The notes: generated by a model from the letters alone, not told the origin. A stretch of 63,493 nucleotides of DNA from CAZBSE01 sp964561115 (GCA_964561115.1 CAZLOE010000005.1:1-63493), one strand, 5' to 3'; numbered from the stretch's first letter, positions 8,727-18,775 are shown. Numbers and translations: made by a program.

Positions 8727-9572
8727 TTAATCTTCCCAGTCTTCCGGGTCTTCAGTATTAAAATATCTGTCTTTCTTAAAATAATTGTCATAGGAGTACA
8801 GTGGTTTTCTGGGAGTCTCATCTCTTTTGCTCCTCCTGGAGCCAAAGATTATAATCAGGATTATAAAAATTATAAACAGGCCGATGATACCGAGGATAAC
8901 GATCAAAAAGTAGGTCAAAAGCTTTGTCTTTTTACCTTCTATATACATCATCTTTTCATCGCCATATTTTATATTCCAGATGATGATATTGTTATCACCT
9001 GTTATATCGCCATTGTGGTTTATTATTTTTACCGGAAATTTTACCTGGTAAGTTATATTTAATATATCACTGTCTGCTTTTACCAGGTCATTGATCCTAT
9101 TGTAGTCAGAATTTAAATCTGTGGAATCAAGAAGTATATCATCTATTTTCATATCTATATAATCTTCGAAGTAATAATCGTTATAGAAAAAATGTTTCCC
9201 TACTTCCATTTTTGCATTCAGGGGATATTCAGACAGGTTGTCTATTGAGATATGGGGTAAAAACCTGATGTCTTCAAATTCTATTGTAGAATTGAAATGG
9301 GTGTACTCTCCTTCCTTAAAGGTATTGTACTCACCTTCAGGGAGGTTTTCAAAGATTTTATCAAAAAGGGACTGGTCCTGACCAAGTACTACCTCACTTT
9401 TCTGTATATATTCCGTTTTTATTGCTACATCAATAGTCCTGGTTCCGGAATAATCGGAATTTATCTCGGTAAAGATGTCGATAAGTGTCTGGTCACAGGA
9501 AGAAACAAAAGGGATTAAAAATAAAAATATAACAAGAATTATTATAATTTTCAGGCAGTTTGAGTTTAACAT
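8727..9572 (-). CDS. Membrane-anchored lipoprotein, LppM/DUF3153-like
   Basis: 281 aa from the ATG at 9572, which is preceded by GAAAGGGA; 30 further in-frame upstream codons look non-genuine. An N-terminal hydrophobic segment ends in the lipobox-like VSSC, so Cys is likely lipid-modified. A beta-rich extracytoplasmic region with SGTRTIDVAIKTEY follows, then a transmembrane helix (about residues 215-240) and a charged, tyrosine-rich cytoplasmic tail ending EDPEDWED. This architecture resembles LppM/DUF3153 proteins of Gram-positive bacteria; the match is by layout and is not certain. It is the first gene before fumarase beta. Confidence 0.6.
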   Translation of the reverse strand: MLNSNCLKIIIILVIFLFLIPFVSSCDQTLIDIFTEINSDYSGTRTIDVAIKTEYIQKSEVVLGQDQSLFDKIFENLPEGEYNTFKEGEYTHFNSTIEFEDIRFLPHISIDNLSEYPLNAKMEVGKHFFYNDYYFEDYIDMKIDDILLDSTDLNSDYNRINDLVKADSDILNITYQVKFPVKIINHNGDITGDNNIIIWNIKYGDEKMMYIEGKKTKLLTYFLIVILGIIGLFIIFIILIIIFGSRRSKRDETPRKPLYSYDNYFKKDRYFNTEDPEDWED

Positions 9573-9788
9573 TTCCCTTTCATCATATTTGTAAATAATT
9601 CTAACATATTGAATATTAATATTGTAGAAGAAGTTGACGATCAATGGAATGCAGTCTGCCAAAAGCTTCCGGGTTTCTTTTGTTATAAATAAAAAATGAA
9701 ACTAAAATATGGTTGTTGACGTATATTATATAATGGACGTGTTAGCATATTGGGATCAGATGATTAAAAAGTGTTATTTAATGAGATA

Positions 9789-9819
9789 TTGCTTTTTTAA
9801 GACTTCCTATTGCTATAAT
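9789..9819 (+). promoter_or_regulatory. Candidate extended -10 promoter of the activase gene
   Basis: TATAAT at 9814-9819 is preceded by TG at the extended -10 position (9811-9812). A weak -35-like TTGCTT lies at 9789-9794 with a long 19-base spacer. It lies 37 bases before the GTG start at 9856 with AAAGG between. The strong -10 makes it plausible despite the poor -35. Confidence 0.45.
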
Positions 9820-9855
9820 ACCATAATTAATTTGGAAAGGATCAGTGGATAAGTA

Positions 9856-12800
9856 GTGGGTTTGTATATAGGTTATGATATAGGATCGATAAGTGTCAAT
9901 AGGGCGATCATAGATGAAAAAGGAAAAATCGTAGAAGTCCTTCCTTACGCAAGACATCTTGGTGAACCAACAAAATTAGTAAAGAAAGATATTAAATCAA
10001 TATTCGAAAATGATAATAAGAATGATATAGCAGGTTTTGGTTTTACCGGCTCGGGAGGAAAGGAGTTTGCATCTCTTCTTGATGCTGGTTTTACCAATGA
10101 AATAGAAGCTATAGTGACTGCTGTGAAATTTTTAGACCCTGATGTAAAGACTGTGGTGGAGATCGGGGGACAGGATTCAAAATTCATAGACCTTGCATTT
10201 GGTGATTATGCCATGAACGAGTTATGCGCAGCAGGCACGGGTGCTTTTCTCGACCAACAGGCTTCCAGATTTGGCTTGACTATAGAAGAATTTGTTCGGC
10301 TGGCGCTGAAGTCAAAAACACCTTCTACTATTGCCGGCAGGTGCAGTGTCTTTGCCAAATCTGATATGATCCATCTGCAGCAGGAGGCGGCAAGTGATGA
10401 AGATATAATACTTGGCTTATGTTACGCTATGGCTAGGAGTTTTAAATCTGGGATTGCCAAGGGCAAGAAATTTATGCCGCCTATAATATTCTGCGGAGGA
10501 GTTTCTTTTAACAAAGCTATGATCAAGGCTTTTGAGGATGTACTGGGAGAGAAAATAAGGGTACCTAAACATAGAGCGTCTATAGGAGCCATAGGCACTG
10601 CGTTGAGTTTAAACTCAAAGAAGATGTCAAAGGATTTAAATGTTGACACTATAGTAGATAGGCTTGATGAACATATTAAAAATTTTAAATATAAAAGAGA
10701 GACATTTGCTCCTCTGGCTCTGGACAAATCCGATCTCCGGCCCCCAAAAACTTATCAATATATTTTCGGCGGCAAAAAAGTTGATGCCTACATCGGTATA
10801 GATGTAGGGTCAATAAGCACCAATGTTGTGGCTATAGATAAGGATAAAAAGCTGATCGAAAAATGTTATCTCCGGACATCAGGGAGGCCCATAGAAGCAG
10901 TAAGGAAAGGTATAGATATAATCAACAAAAAAGTTGGAGATAAGATCAATGTCAGAGGAGCATGTACCACAGGTTCCGGGAGATACCTCACAGGGGATTT
11001 TGTCGGTGCTGATATGGTAATAAATGAGATAACTGCTCAGGCAACGGCAGCAGCTGATATTGACAGCTCGGTTGATACTATTTTTGAGATCGGCGGTCAG
11101 GATTCAAAATTTATATCCCTGGAAGGCGGCGTGGTAGTTGATTTTGAGATGAACAAAGTCTGTGCCGCAGGGACCGGTTCTTTCCTGGAGGAACAGGCTG
11201 AGAGATTTAATATAAAAATAGAAGAATTCGGCGATATAGCACTGAGAGCGAAGAACCCTTTAAATCTTGGAGAGCGCTGCACGGTTTTTATGGAGACCAA
11301 TGTTTATTCCCATTATCAAAAAGGCGCAAGCATCGAGGATGTTCTGGCCGGCCTTGCTTATTCTATTGCCATGAATTATATCAACCGGGTGGTGGGAAGA
11401 AAAAAGATTGGCAGTAAGATTTTTTTCCAGGGTGCGGTGGCTTTTAATAGATCAGTAATAGCTGCCTTTAAAAATTATCTGGGCAAGGAAGTAATCGTAC
11501 CTGAAAATAATGAAGTGACCGGAGCGATAGGGGCAGCGATAAGAGTACTTAAAAGTACTCCTAAAAAAACAAAGTTCAGGGGATTTAAAAATATATCAGA
11601 GGTAAGTTACTCTCAAAGCTCTTTTGAGTGCAAGGGTTGTTCAAATAGATGCGATATTAAGAAAATTTCTATTAAGGGCAGGTCTCCGTTATTTTATGGC
11701 GGAAGATGCGAAAGATATGAGAAAAGGGATTCTGTGACCAGCGAGATCCCTGACTATTTTGCCGAGCGGGAAAATCTTCTTTTAAATTGTTATAAGGGTA
11801 AGAAAAACAAGGGAGCAAAAAAGGTCGGTATACCTTATTCTATGCTTACTCATGAATTTTATCCCTTCTGGAACGCATTCTTTACCGAGCTGGGTTTTGA
11901 TTTTATCCTATCGGATAAGACTAATAAGAAGATAATCAATGATGGAGTCCAGAGCGCGGTAGCGGAAACATGTTTTCCTATGAAGACCACGCTGGGACAT
12001 GTTAAAAACCTTTTGGAAAAAGGAGTAGATTACCTGTTTTTGCCCACGACCAGGGATATGCCTACCAAGGAAAAAAATATTAAAGGTGACAGGACCGGAA
12101 GTTATCCCTGTCCTTTTATCCAGGGCACCTGGTCGATTGTAAAGTCTGCCGTAGATACAGGAGATGTAAAGGTGCTCACACCTATTGTTAATTTCAGCTT
12201 TAAGGAATATGCAAAGGAGAAGCAGTTGACCAGGCTGGGAAAAGACCTGGGGAAGGATAGGAGATCGATAAAAAGGGCAATAAACGAGGCTTATTCTGCC
12301 CAGAATAAATTTTATTCATCGGTTAAGAAAAGAGGGAAAGAAATACTTAAAAACCTGAAAGATGATGAAATGGCAATGGTCATAGTCAGTAGATCATATA
12401 ATAGCTGTGACAGGGCTATAAGCATGGATGTTCCAAAGAAATTAAGAGAACTTGGTTTTAAAGTGATCCCACTCGATTATCTGCCTGTCGACTCAGTGGA
12501 CCTTTCAGAAGAATGGCCAAATCTGTACTGGGAATTTGGGGATAGGATCATGAGCGCAGCGCAGTTGATCAATAAGGACAGCAGGCTGTACCCGGTTTAT
12601 ATTACTAATTTTGGCTGTGGTCCTGACTCTTTTATTCTTCAATATTTTGAGAGGGAAATGAACAAGCCGTTTTTAAAACTGGAAGTAGATGAACACTCCG
12701 CTGGTGCAGGAGTAATAACCAGATGTGAAGCGTTTATAGATTCATTGAACAATATAAGGCATAAAAAAGATATTAGATCAGATCATATAAAGCCCAGCAA

Positions 12801-14139
12801 AAAGGATGTCGTTTTTAAGAAAAACCAGGGAAGGGTCATATATATACCCTATATGGGTGATGGTGCCGTGGTCCTTAAGTCGGCATTCAAGTCTGTTGGA
12901 ATTGAAGCAGAGATGCTTTATTCAGATGATGAGACACTTGAACTGGGAAGAAAATATACCATGGGAAAGGAATGTTATCCTTTTATCATAACCACCGGCG
13001 ATATTATTAAAACACTAAGACATAACGACCCCAAAAAGGTAGCCTTCCTGATGCCCCAGACCTACGGGCCCTGCCGCTTTGGTCAGTATAATAAAATGCA
13101 GAAAATAATAATAAAAGAATTGGGGTATGATGATGTGCCTATTATTGCTCCCGGTGCTCCGGAAGTCGGTCAATTCTACCGTGAATATGATATGCAGGGG
13201 CTAAAAGGGGTTTCAATGCTGGTGAAAGCCATGTTTGGTATTTTTACTGTAGATTATCTTAATAAAATGCTGAGGCAGACAAGACCTTATGAATTAGAAA
13301 AAGGGAAGGCAGATAAGATTTACAATCAATATATAGAAGACGTGTGTCAGTGTGTAGAAAATGATCTACTTATAGTGACGCTTAACAGAATGGTCAAAAT
13401 TTTAAAAAATGCCAGGGAAGGTTTTGAGAATATACCAGTAAGTAAGACAGACAAGCCACTGGTTGGTATAGTGGGTGAGATATTTGTCAGGAATCACCCT
13501 TACAGCAACAATGAGATCATAAAAAAAGTTGAAGAACAGGGAGGAGAAGTAGAGTTTCCTTCATTTGGAGAATGGCCCTATCATACTACTGCTACCAGGA
13601 GGTTGGATATTTTAACCAAGCAGACCGACCTGTATTATAAGATCATAAGATCATTTAGTATCAATGGTAATAAGGCAGGAAACGGCAATATTCATGGAAG
13701 GTTAGCTGAACTTACAGGCGATTTTACAAGGGGAATAGGATTCTATATAGCAAATAGGATTCTAAATAGATATTTGGAACACTGTCATCATAGATTGGAA
13801 AAACCCTTGAAAGGTTTCTTGCGGGAAGATAAGGAAACTGACATTTATAAGATCTGGGACAATGCCGAACCTTATATAATCAAATGGTTTGGGGAGTCGG
13901 CCTTAAGCATCGGCAAATCAGTTCACTGGATTGAAAAAGGCGCCCATGGGATTATAAATGTGCTGCCCTTTACCTGTATCCCCGGGAATCTTGTTAGTGC
14001 CGTTTCAAAGAGGATCAGAGAAAAGTATAAAATACCCTGGCTGAATATCGCATTTGATGGCCTGGAACAGGGTACTACTGAGACCCGTCTGGAGGCATTT
14101 ATGTATCAGGCCAGGGAATATATGAAAAACAAAAAATAA
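9856..14139 (+). CDS. Large 2-hydroxyacyl-CoA dehydratase activase-type protein (double BadF/BcrA ATPase, HgdB-like C-terminus)
   Basis: 1427 aa with GTG start. Two ASKHA-fold ATPase domains follow each other (about residues 3-265 and 310-575). Each begins with an acidic phosphate loop (GYDIGSISVN; GIDVGSISTNVVAID) and has a CAAGTG motif and a later GRC or GERC cysteine, the residues that bridge a [4Fe-4S] cluster between activase protomers. A cysteine knot CKGCSNRCD (about 595) and a long C-terminal region of the DUF2229/HgdB-related type follow. HgdC-type activases drive ATP-dependent one-electron transfer into 2-hydroxyacyl-CoA dehydratases or benzoyl-CoA reductases. No dehydratase subunits are nearby, so its target is unknown. 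Such giant proteins are typical of strict anaerobes. Confidence 0.88.
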   Translation: MGLYIGYDIGSISVNRAIIDEKGKIVEVLPYARHLGEPTKLVKKDIKSIFENDNKNDIAGFGFTGSGGKEFASLLDAGFTNEIEAIVTAVKFLDPDVKTVVEIGGQDSKFIDLAFGDYAMNELCAAGTGAFLDQQASRFGLTIEEFVRLALKSKTPSTIAGRCSVFAKSDMIHLQQEAASDEDIILGLCYAMARSFKSGIAKGKKFMPPIIFCGGVSFNKAMIKAFEDVLGEKIRVPKHRASIGAIGTALSLNSKKMSKDLNVDTIVDRLDEHIKNFKYKRETFAPLALDKSDLRPPKTYQYIFGGKKVDAYIGIDVGSISTNVVAIDKDKKLIEKCYLRTSGRPIEAVRKGIDIINKKVGDKINVRGACTTGSGRYLTGDFVGADMVINEITAQATAAADIDSSVDTIFEIGGQDSKFISLEGGVVVDFEMNKVCAAGTGSFLEEQAERFNIKIEEFGDIALRAKNPLNLGERCTVFMETNVYSHYQKGASIEDVLAGLAYSIAMNYINRVVGRKKIGSKIFFQGAVAFNRSVIAAFKNYLGKEVIVPENNEVTGAIGAAIRVLKSTPKKTKFRGFKNISEVSYSQSSFECKGCSNRCDIKKISIKGRSPLFYGGRCERYEKRDSVTSEIPDYFAERENLLLNCYKGKKNKGAKKVGIPYSMLTHEFYPFWNAFFTELGFDFILSDKTNKKIINDGVQSAVAETCFPMKTTLGHVKNLLEKGVDYLFLPTTRDMPTKEKNIKGDRTGSYPCPFIQGTWSIVKSAVDTGDVKVLTPIVNFSFKEYAKEKQLTRLGKDLGKDRRSIKRAINEAYSAQNKFYSSVKKRGKEILKNLKDDEMAMVIVSRSYNSCDRAISMDVPKKLRELGFKVIPLDYLPVDSVDLSEEWPNLYWEFGDRIMSAAQLINKDSRLYPVYITNFGCGPDSFILQYFEREMNKPFLKLEVDEHSAGAGVITRCEAFIDSLNNIRHKKDIRSDHIKPSKKDVVFKKNQGRVIYIPYMGDGAVVLKSAFKSVGIEAEMLYSDDETLELGRKYTMGKECYPFIITTGDIIKTLRHNDPKKVAFLMPQTYGPCRFGQYNKMQKIIIKELGYDDVPIIAPGAPEVGQFYREYDMQGLKGVSMLVKAMFGIFTVDYLNKMLRQTRPYELEKGKADKIYNQYIEDVCQCVENDLLIVTLNRMVKILKNAREGFENIPVSKTDKPLVGIVGEIFVRNHPYSNNEIIKKVEEQGGEVEFPSFGEWPYHTTATRRLDILTKQTDLYYKIIRSFSINGNKAGNGNIHGRLAELTGDFTRGIGFYIANRILNRYLEHCHHRLEKPLKGFLREDKETDIYKIWDNAEPYIIKWFGESALSIGKSVHWIEKGAHGIINVLPFTCIPGNLVSAVSKRIREKYKIPWLNIAFDGLEQGTTETRLEAFMYQAREYMKNKK

Positions 14140-14271
14140 GAAGTCCGGATCTTCGAGTCCTATTTAATCCCATACCGCTTATCAGGTCAAAATATTTTAC
14201 ATTCAGTTTTAAAATTTCTTTTATTAAGATATTATTAAATATATTTTATTAAAAGAAAGATAAATTGAGCT

Positions 14272-14895
14272 ATGAAAAAAAGTCTTTTTATAACATTTGA
14301 AGGTCTTGACGGCTCGGGAAAGACCACCCAGATAAAGCTTCTTTATGATTACTTAAAGGAAAAAGGTCTTGATGTCGTTACCGCTGTTGAACCAGGCGGT
14401 ACAGCGATAGGCAGAAAGATCAGAAAGATCCTTCTGGACAAATATAATCATGAGATGTCTTATAAAGCTGAGACCTTTCTTTTCCTTGCTTCCAGGGCGG
14501 AACTTGTATCAAAGGTAATATCACCGGCTTTAAGTAAAGGCAGGACCGTGATATGCGACAGATTTTTTGATTCAACAATAGTATATCAGGGCATAGCCAG
14601 GGGCCTGGGCATAGATAAGATTTTAGATATGAGTCTCTGGGCTACCGGCGGGATAGTGCCGGATATAACTTTTTTACTGTCGATCAAGGCAGATAAAGGC
14701 AAAAAAAGGATGGACAGCGCAAGTAAAAAAAGAGACCGGATGGAACTTGAAAAAGATAACTTCAGGAAAAAAGTTTACCAGGGTTATCTAAACATTGCCG
14801 GAAAATACAAAGACAGGTTCGTGGTAATTGACGGTGAAAAGAAAATAGAAGATATATTTGAAGAAGTAAAAAGAAGAGTGGAACAGTATTTATGA
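14272..14895 (+). CDS. tmk: Thymidylate kinase
   Basis: Phosphorylates dTMP to dTDP. 207 aa. P-loop FEGLDGSGKTTQ near the N-terminus, DR motif in VICDRFFDST, and a lid-region arginine pattern (KKRDRMELEKDNF). It is followed after eight bases by holB and then ricT, a conserved tmk-holB-ricT order known from Bacillus. Confidence 0.96.
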   Translation: MKKSLFITFEGLDGSGKTTQIKLLYDYLKEKGLDVVTAVEPGGTAIGRKIRKILLDKYNHEMSYKAETFLFLASRAELVSKVISPALSKGRTVICDRFFDSTIVYQGIARGLGIDKILDMSLWATGGIVPDITFLLSIKADKGKKRMDSASKKRDRMELEKDNFRKKVYQGYLNIAGKYKDRFVVIDGEKKIEDIFEEVKRRVEQYL

Positions 14896-14903
14896 GATAA
14901 AAA

Positions 14904-15971
14904 ATGAAATTGTTTGAAAATATAGATTTTTTGACCAAGGACAGTATCAACCAGTCAAATATAAAATTGCTTTCGGGAATGATAGAAAAGGGCAACGTTT
15001 CGCATGCATATCTTTTCAGCGGAAATAATATGAAGCTCCTGGCCAGGCTGGCACTGATATTTGCCGCTTCCATCAATTGTCCTGACAGAGGATGCGGGGA
15101 TTGTATCATATGCAGGAATACCCTCAGCGGTGTTTACCCCAATGTTTTGATTGTAGAGCCGGAGGGGAGGATTTTAATAATAGAAGAAATAGCTAAACTT
15201 CAGAGATTTATGAACCTGACCTCATACAACCCCGGTAAAAAGATATGTATTATCAAGGAATCTGAGTTCATGAATTCGGCTGCGGCCAACAGGCTTCTCA
15301 AGACCCTGGAAGACCCTCCTGATGAAGACAGTATTTTTATACTGCTTACGGAAGACATCTCAATGCTGCTGCCCACGGTAGTCTCAAGATGCCTGGTCTA
15401 CAGCTGGAATTTCAAATTTATTGAGGAGTCGCCGGAAAGGGCCGATTTTGAGATCATTGAGAAGTATCTGGATGAAGGAATAAAAAATATAATAATGCAG
15501 AAAGAAGATGCAGGCCAGCCTTATACGGCTTCTCTTGATCTGACTTTAAAATTGGTTGAAATACTTAAAAAAGTAGAAGCTGCCGTTAAAGCGGACCAGG
15601 AAAAGGAAATCAGTGAAATAAAGAGAAGCGATTTTGACAGGGGTGACATCAACAGATATATTGAGATTTTGAAATTAAGGAACAGGAGAAAGATCAGTAA
15701 ATTTCATAATTTGGGTATGAGTAGAGTTTTTGATATAATATCTGCCTGGCTTGAAGACATTCTGGCAGTAAAGCTGGGAGCGATAGAGAAGACAATGAAT
15801 TTCTCAAAGAATTATTCTTTTATAAGCGGTAAGAATAAAAATGTAAAAACAGATAGAATTTTTAAATTGATAAAGGTCATTGAAGGAAATAAAAATTATC
15901 TTAGCTATTCTGTCAACTCTGAGCTGGCTCTGGATAATATTTTCCTTCAACTTCAGAATATATACGGATAA
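14904..15971 (+). CDS. holB: DNA polymerase III delta-prime subunit-like protein
   Basis: AAA+ clamp-loader subunit of 355 aa. The fold is shown by HAYLFSGNN (a degenerate P-loop without GKT, normal for delta prime), the zinc cluster CPDRGCGDCIIC, the Walker B-like region ILIIEEIAKLQRF and sensor 1 motif NSAAANRLLKTLEDPP. It stabilises the clamp loader and does not itself hydrolyse ATP. Gene order tmk-holB-ricT supports the call. Confidence 0.9.
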   Translation: MKLFENIDFLTKDSINQSNIKLLSGMIEKGNVSHAYLFSGNNMKLLARLALIFAASINCPDRGCGDCIICRNTLSGVYPNVLIVEPEGRILIIEEIAKLQRFMNLTSYNPGKKICIIKESEFMNSAAANRLLKTLEDPPDEDSIFILLTEDISMLLPTVVSRCLVYSWNFKFIEESPERADFEIIEKYLDEGIKNIIMQKEDAGQPYTASLDLTLKLVEILKKVEAAVKADQEKEISEIKRSDFDRGDINRYIEILKLRNRRKISKFHNLGMSRVFDIISAWLEDILAVKLGAIEKTMNFSKNYSFISGKNKNVKTDRIFKLIKVIEGNKNYLSYSVNSELALDNIFLQLQNIYG

Positions 15972-15983
15972 GAGGTGTATCCA

Positions 15984-16883
15984 ATGTCTACAATTGTTGG
16001 AATATTGTTTAGGGGAAATAATATGGTGCATTATTATGATCCTGCCGGGATCACTATGGCTGTGGGAGATAAAGTCATATGCCATATAGATGAAGGCAAG
16101 GAGATGGGAGAAGTAGTAGTGCATCCTATTGATATAAGCGAAAGTGATATCACCACTCCCTTGAACAGGGTTATAAGGAAAGCTACATATTATGATCTTT
16201 CGGTCGATGAAATAAATAAGAAAAAGGAAGATAAGGGATTCAAGAAATTTAATCAGCTTGCCAGGAAGTATAAACTTAAAATGAAGCTGGTAAATGTTCA
16301 TGTGATGTTTGATAAGAGTAAGATGATATTTTACTTTACCTCGGAAAAAAGGGTGGACTTCAGGGAAATGGTAAAGGAACTTGCCACATATTTTAAAATC
16401 AGGATAGAACTCAGGCAGATCGGGGTCAGAGATGAGGCAAAAATGGTTGGAGGATTGGGCCCTTGCGGGATGAATCTATGCTGTAAAAGTTTTTTGACTG
16501 ATTTTGAATCAATCTCAATAAAAATGGCCAAGGATCAGAATCTTCCATTGAATCCTTTTAAGATATCAGGAATATGCGGGAGACTTATGTGCTGTCTAAA
16601 GTATGAGTATGATTCATATAAAAAATTTATTGATAAGGCACCAGATTTAGGTATAAAGGTCAAATGCAGTCACGGCTCCGGCGGGGTCTGCGGTTATGAA
16701 CCCTTAAAGGAGTCTATAATTGTAGAATTTGACAATGATAGCAGGAAATCTGTCCCGCTTTCAGAAGTCGAAGTCACAAAGGAAAGGTTTGAGATAAAGC
16801 AGGACGCCGGCAGTATTACTAAAACAGCAGACAGCAGCAAAGAAAAGAAGCAGCAGAAGCAGAAGAAAAAGAAGAAAGCTTAA
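15984..16883 (+). CDS. ricT: PSP1 domain protein RicT/YaaT
   Basis: 299 aa. The chosen ATG at 15984 has AGAGGTG six bases upstream; a GTG at 15975 in the same frame is less well placed. The PSP1 region contains the cysteines GPCGMNLCC and GICGRLMCCLKYEY that in the Bacillus Ric complex bind iron-sulfur clusters. In Bacillus, RicT works with RicA and RicF in RNase Y-dependent mRNA processing and in phosphorelay signalling. The C-terminus is an unusual lysine- and glutamine-rich tail (last about 20 residues), likely disordered and nucleic-acid binding. Confidence 0.92.
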   Translation: MSTIVGILFRGNNMVHYYDPAGITMAVGDKVICHIDEGKEMGEVVVHPIDISESDITTPLNRVIRKATYYDLSVDEINKKKEDKGFKKFNQLARKYKLKMKLVNVHVMFDKSKMIFYFTSEKRVDFREMVKELATYFKIRIELRQIGVRDEAKMVGGLGPCGMNLCCKSFLTDFESISIKMAKDQNLPLNPFKISGICGRLMCCLKYEYDSYKKFIDKAPDLGIKVKCSHGSGGVCGYEPLKESIIVEFDNDSRKSVPLSEVEVTKERFEIKQDAGSITKTADSSKEKKQQKQKKKKKA

Positions 16884-16906
16884 GCTGCCCTATTTTAAAT
16901 CGACCA

Positions 16907-16982
16907 GCCGATGTAGCTCAACTGGTAGAGCAGCTCATTCGTAATGAGCAGGTTACCGGTTCAAGTCCGGTCGTCGGCTCCA
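16907..16982 (+). tRNA. tRNA-Thr (anticodon CGT)
   Basis: The full cloverleaf can be drawn: acceptor GCCGATG/CGTCGGC, D-stem GCTC/GAGC, anticodon stem GCTCA/TGAGC with loop TTCGTAA, T-arm ACCGG-TTCAAGT-CCGGT, discriminator T and encoded CCA at 16980-16982. Anticodon CGT reads ACG threonine codons. It lies 23 bases after ricT and 15 bases before argS. Confidence 0.96.
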
Positions 16983-16997
16983 GCGAAAGGAAAACTA

Positions 16998-18695
16998 TTG
17001 GTAATAAATGAACTTAAAGAAAAGGTATACGGCTATGTCAACAGCTTAAAGGGAGTCAAGGCGGAGGATCTTGACAATCTGACCATTGAAGAGCCCAAAA
17101 ATAAAAAATTTGGGGATCTTTCGACTAATGCTGCCATGGTACTGGCGCCGGTACTGAAAAAAAATCCGATGGATATTGCCGAAAAGTTTAAAGCTGAAGT
17201 CATTTCCGGCTGGGACCAGGTAGAGGACATAAATATAGTAAAGCCGGGATTTATTAATTTTAATTTAAAGGAAAAGTTCATAAAAAAAGCCCTTGCAGAA
17301 ATTATAAAAAAAGGTGAAAAATACGGATTCAATAACAGCGGCAGGGGGAAAAGTATCCATTTTGACTATGTAAGCTCCAATCCGACAGGCGATCTTCATA
17401 TAGGGCACGGAAGATGGGGGGCGCTGGGTGACAGTCTGGCAAATGTTTATTCTGCAAACGGTTATAAGGTATTCAGGGAATATTACGTTAATGACTACGG
17501 GAGCCAGGCCGAAAAATTTGCCAGTTGTGCCAGGTGTATTTATTTGAGGCATTTTGGCAGGAATGTAGGGTACCCTGAAGACGGATATCCCGAGGAAGTA
17601 GTGTCCATAGCTGCTGAGAGGTTGATAAATAGGTTTGGTGATAGATTTATAGTAGTAAAAGACGGTAAAAAAGATATAAAGGCAGGTCCTTTTAAAAAAG
17701 AAGTCATAAGAATAATGGTGTCTTATATCGGCGAAACTTTGTCTTTGATGGGTGTAGAGTATGACCGCTGGTTTTATGAAAGCTGCCTGTATAAAGATTC
17801 AAACTTTGAAAGGCTGATCTCCGACCTAAAAGAAAAAGATACGGTTTATAAAAAGGACGGAGCATTATGGTTTAAGGCTTCCAAGTATGTAGATGACAAA
17901 GACAGGGTAGTGGTGAGAAAAGACGGGAATCCCACTTACTTTGCTTCCGATATACTATATATGATAGATAAAATAAAGAGGGGTTTTGACCGGCTTTTCT
18001 ATATCCTGGGTGCAGACCATCACGGTTATGTCGACCGGTTAATGGCAATTGGAAAATTATTCGGCTTAAAAGATGACAGGATAGTGGTGATAATCGGGCA
18101 GATGGTAAAATTAACTGATAAGGGAAGGTCATTAAAGATGTCCAGGAGGAAAGGCATGCTTTACCCTTTAAGGGACTTGATTAAAGAAGTAGGGAAAGAT
18201 GCAGTAAGGTACTTTTTCAGTATGAATTCTTTTGATACGCCCATGGAATTTGACGTGGATCTTGCCAGGCAGAAAACAAACCAGAACCCGGTCTATTACG
18301 TCCAGTATGCCCATGCCAGGATTGAAAGTATTATTAAAAACATAAGGGAGAAAAGCCCGGGTAATCTGGATGTAGATAAGTATGATCTCAATGCTGCCGA
18401 TGCGTCAAAGATAAAGTTTAAAAATAAAGATGAAAAGCAGCTGGCAAAGACCATGATATTGTATCCTGATTTGATTTACAACAGCTGCAGGAACAATGCT
18501 CCGCATCTTATGACACAATATTTATACCGTCTGGCGTCAGAATTTCATTATTTTTATAATAATCACAGGGTAATAAATGAGGAAAAAGATGGAGCAGCAG
18601 TAGACCTCGACAGGTTCATCTTGATCCTGCTGGTAAGAAGTGTGCTTAAGAATGCCTTGAAGATTCTTAATATTGATGCTCCGGAAAAGATGTAA
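16998..18695 (+). CDS. argS: Arginyl-tRNA synthetase
   Basis: Class I synthetase of 565 aa attaching arginine to tRNA-Arg. It has the N-terminal additional domain, HIGH box (DLHIGHGRWGALGDSL), a KMSK-like loop (LKMSRRKG) and C-terminal DALR-type anticodon domain. The TTG start at 16998 is chosen because GAAAGGA lies seven bases upstream and because the open frame further up runs through the tRNA gene. It is probably transcribed with the tRNA-Thr just before it, and perhaps with the following lysine/threonine genes. Confidence 0.95.
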   Translation: MVINELKEKVYGYVNSLKGVKAEDLDNLTIEEPKNKKFGDLSTNAAMVLAPVLKKNPMDIAEKFKAEVISGWDQVEDINIVKPGFINFNLKEKFIKKALAEIIKKGEKYGFNNSGRGKSIHFDYVSSNPTGDLHIGHGRWGALGDSLANVYSANGYKVFREYYVNDYGSQAEKFASCARCIYLRHFGRNVGYPEDGYPEEVVSIAAERLINRFGDRFIVVKDGKKDIKAGPFKKEVIRIMVSYIGETLSLMGVEYDRWFYESCLYKDSNFERLISDLKEKDTVYKKDGALWFKASKYVDDKDRVVVRKDGNPTYFASDILYMIDKIKRGFDRLFYILGADHHGYVDRLMAIGKLFGLKDDRIVVIIGQMVKLTDKGRSLKMSRRKGMLYPLRDLIKEVGKDAVRYFFSMNSFDTPMEFDVDLARQKTNQNPVYYVQYAHARIESIIKNIREKSPGNLDVDKYDLNAADASKIKFKNKDEKQLAKTMILYPDLIYNSCRNNAPHLMTQYLYRLASEFHYFYNNHRVINEEKDGAAVDLDRFILILLVRSVLKNALKILNIDAPEKM

Positions 18696-18775
18696 AAAAG
18701 TCTGGATTTATATTTGATTAATCATATAATCTTGTTACAGTAATCAAACTTTAAATACTGGGGAAGGATAAAAAA

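Noticed and set aside
8663..9062. Open frames on both strands across the fumarase beta and lipoprotein junction
   Set aside because: They lie in wrong frames of supported genes and have no ribosome sites or family motifs.
9716..9734. TTGACG and TATAAT before the activase gene
   Set aside because: They are only seven bases apart, far too close to form one promoter; the -10 at 9814 is better.
16944..16997. N-terminal extension of ArgS
   Set aside because: The extra open frame lies inside the tRNA-Thr gene; the TTG at 16998 has a proper ribosome site.
18696..18775. Lysine riboswitch before lysA
   Set aside because: The gap is only 80 bases and shows none of the long multi-helix structure of that riboswitch.
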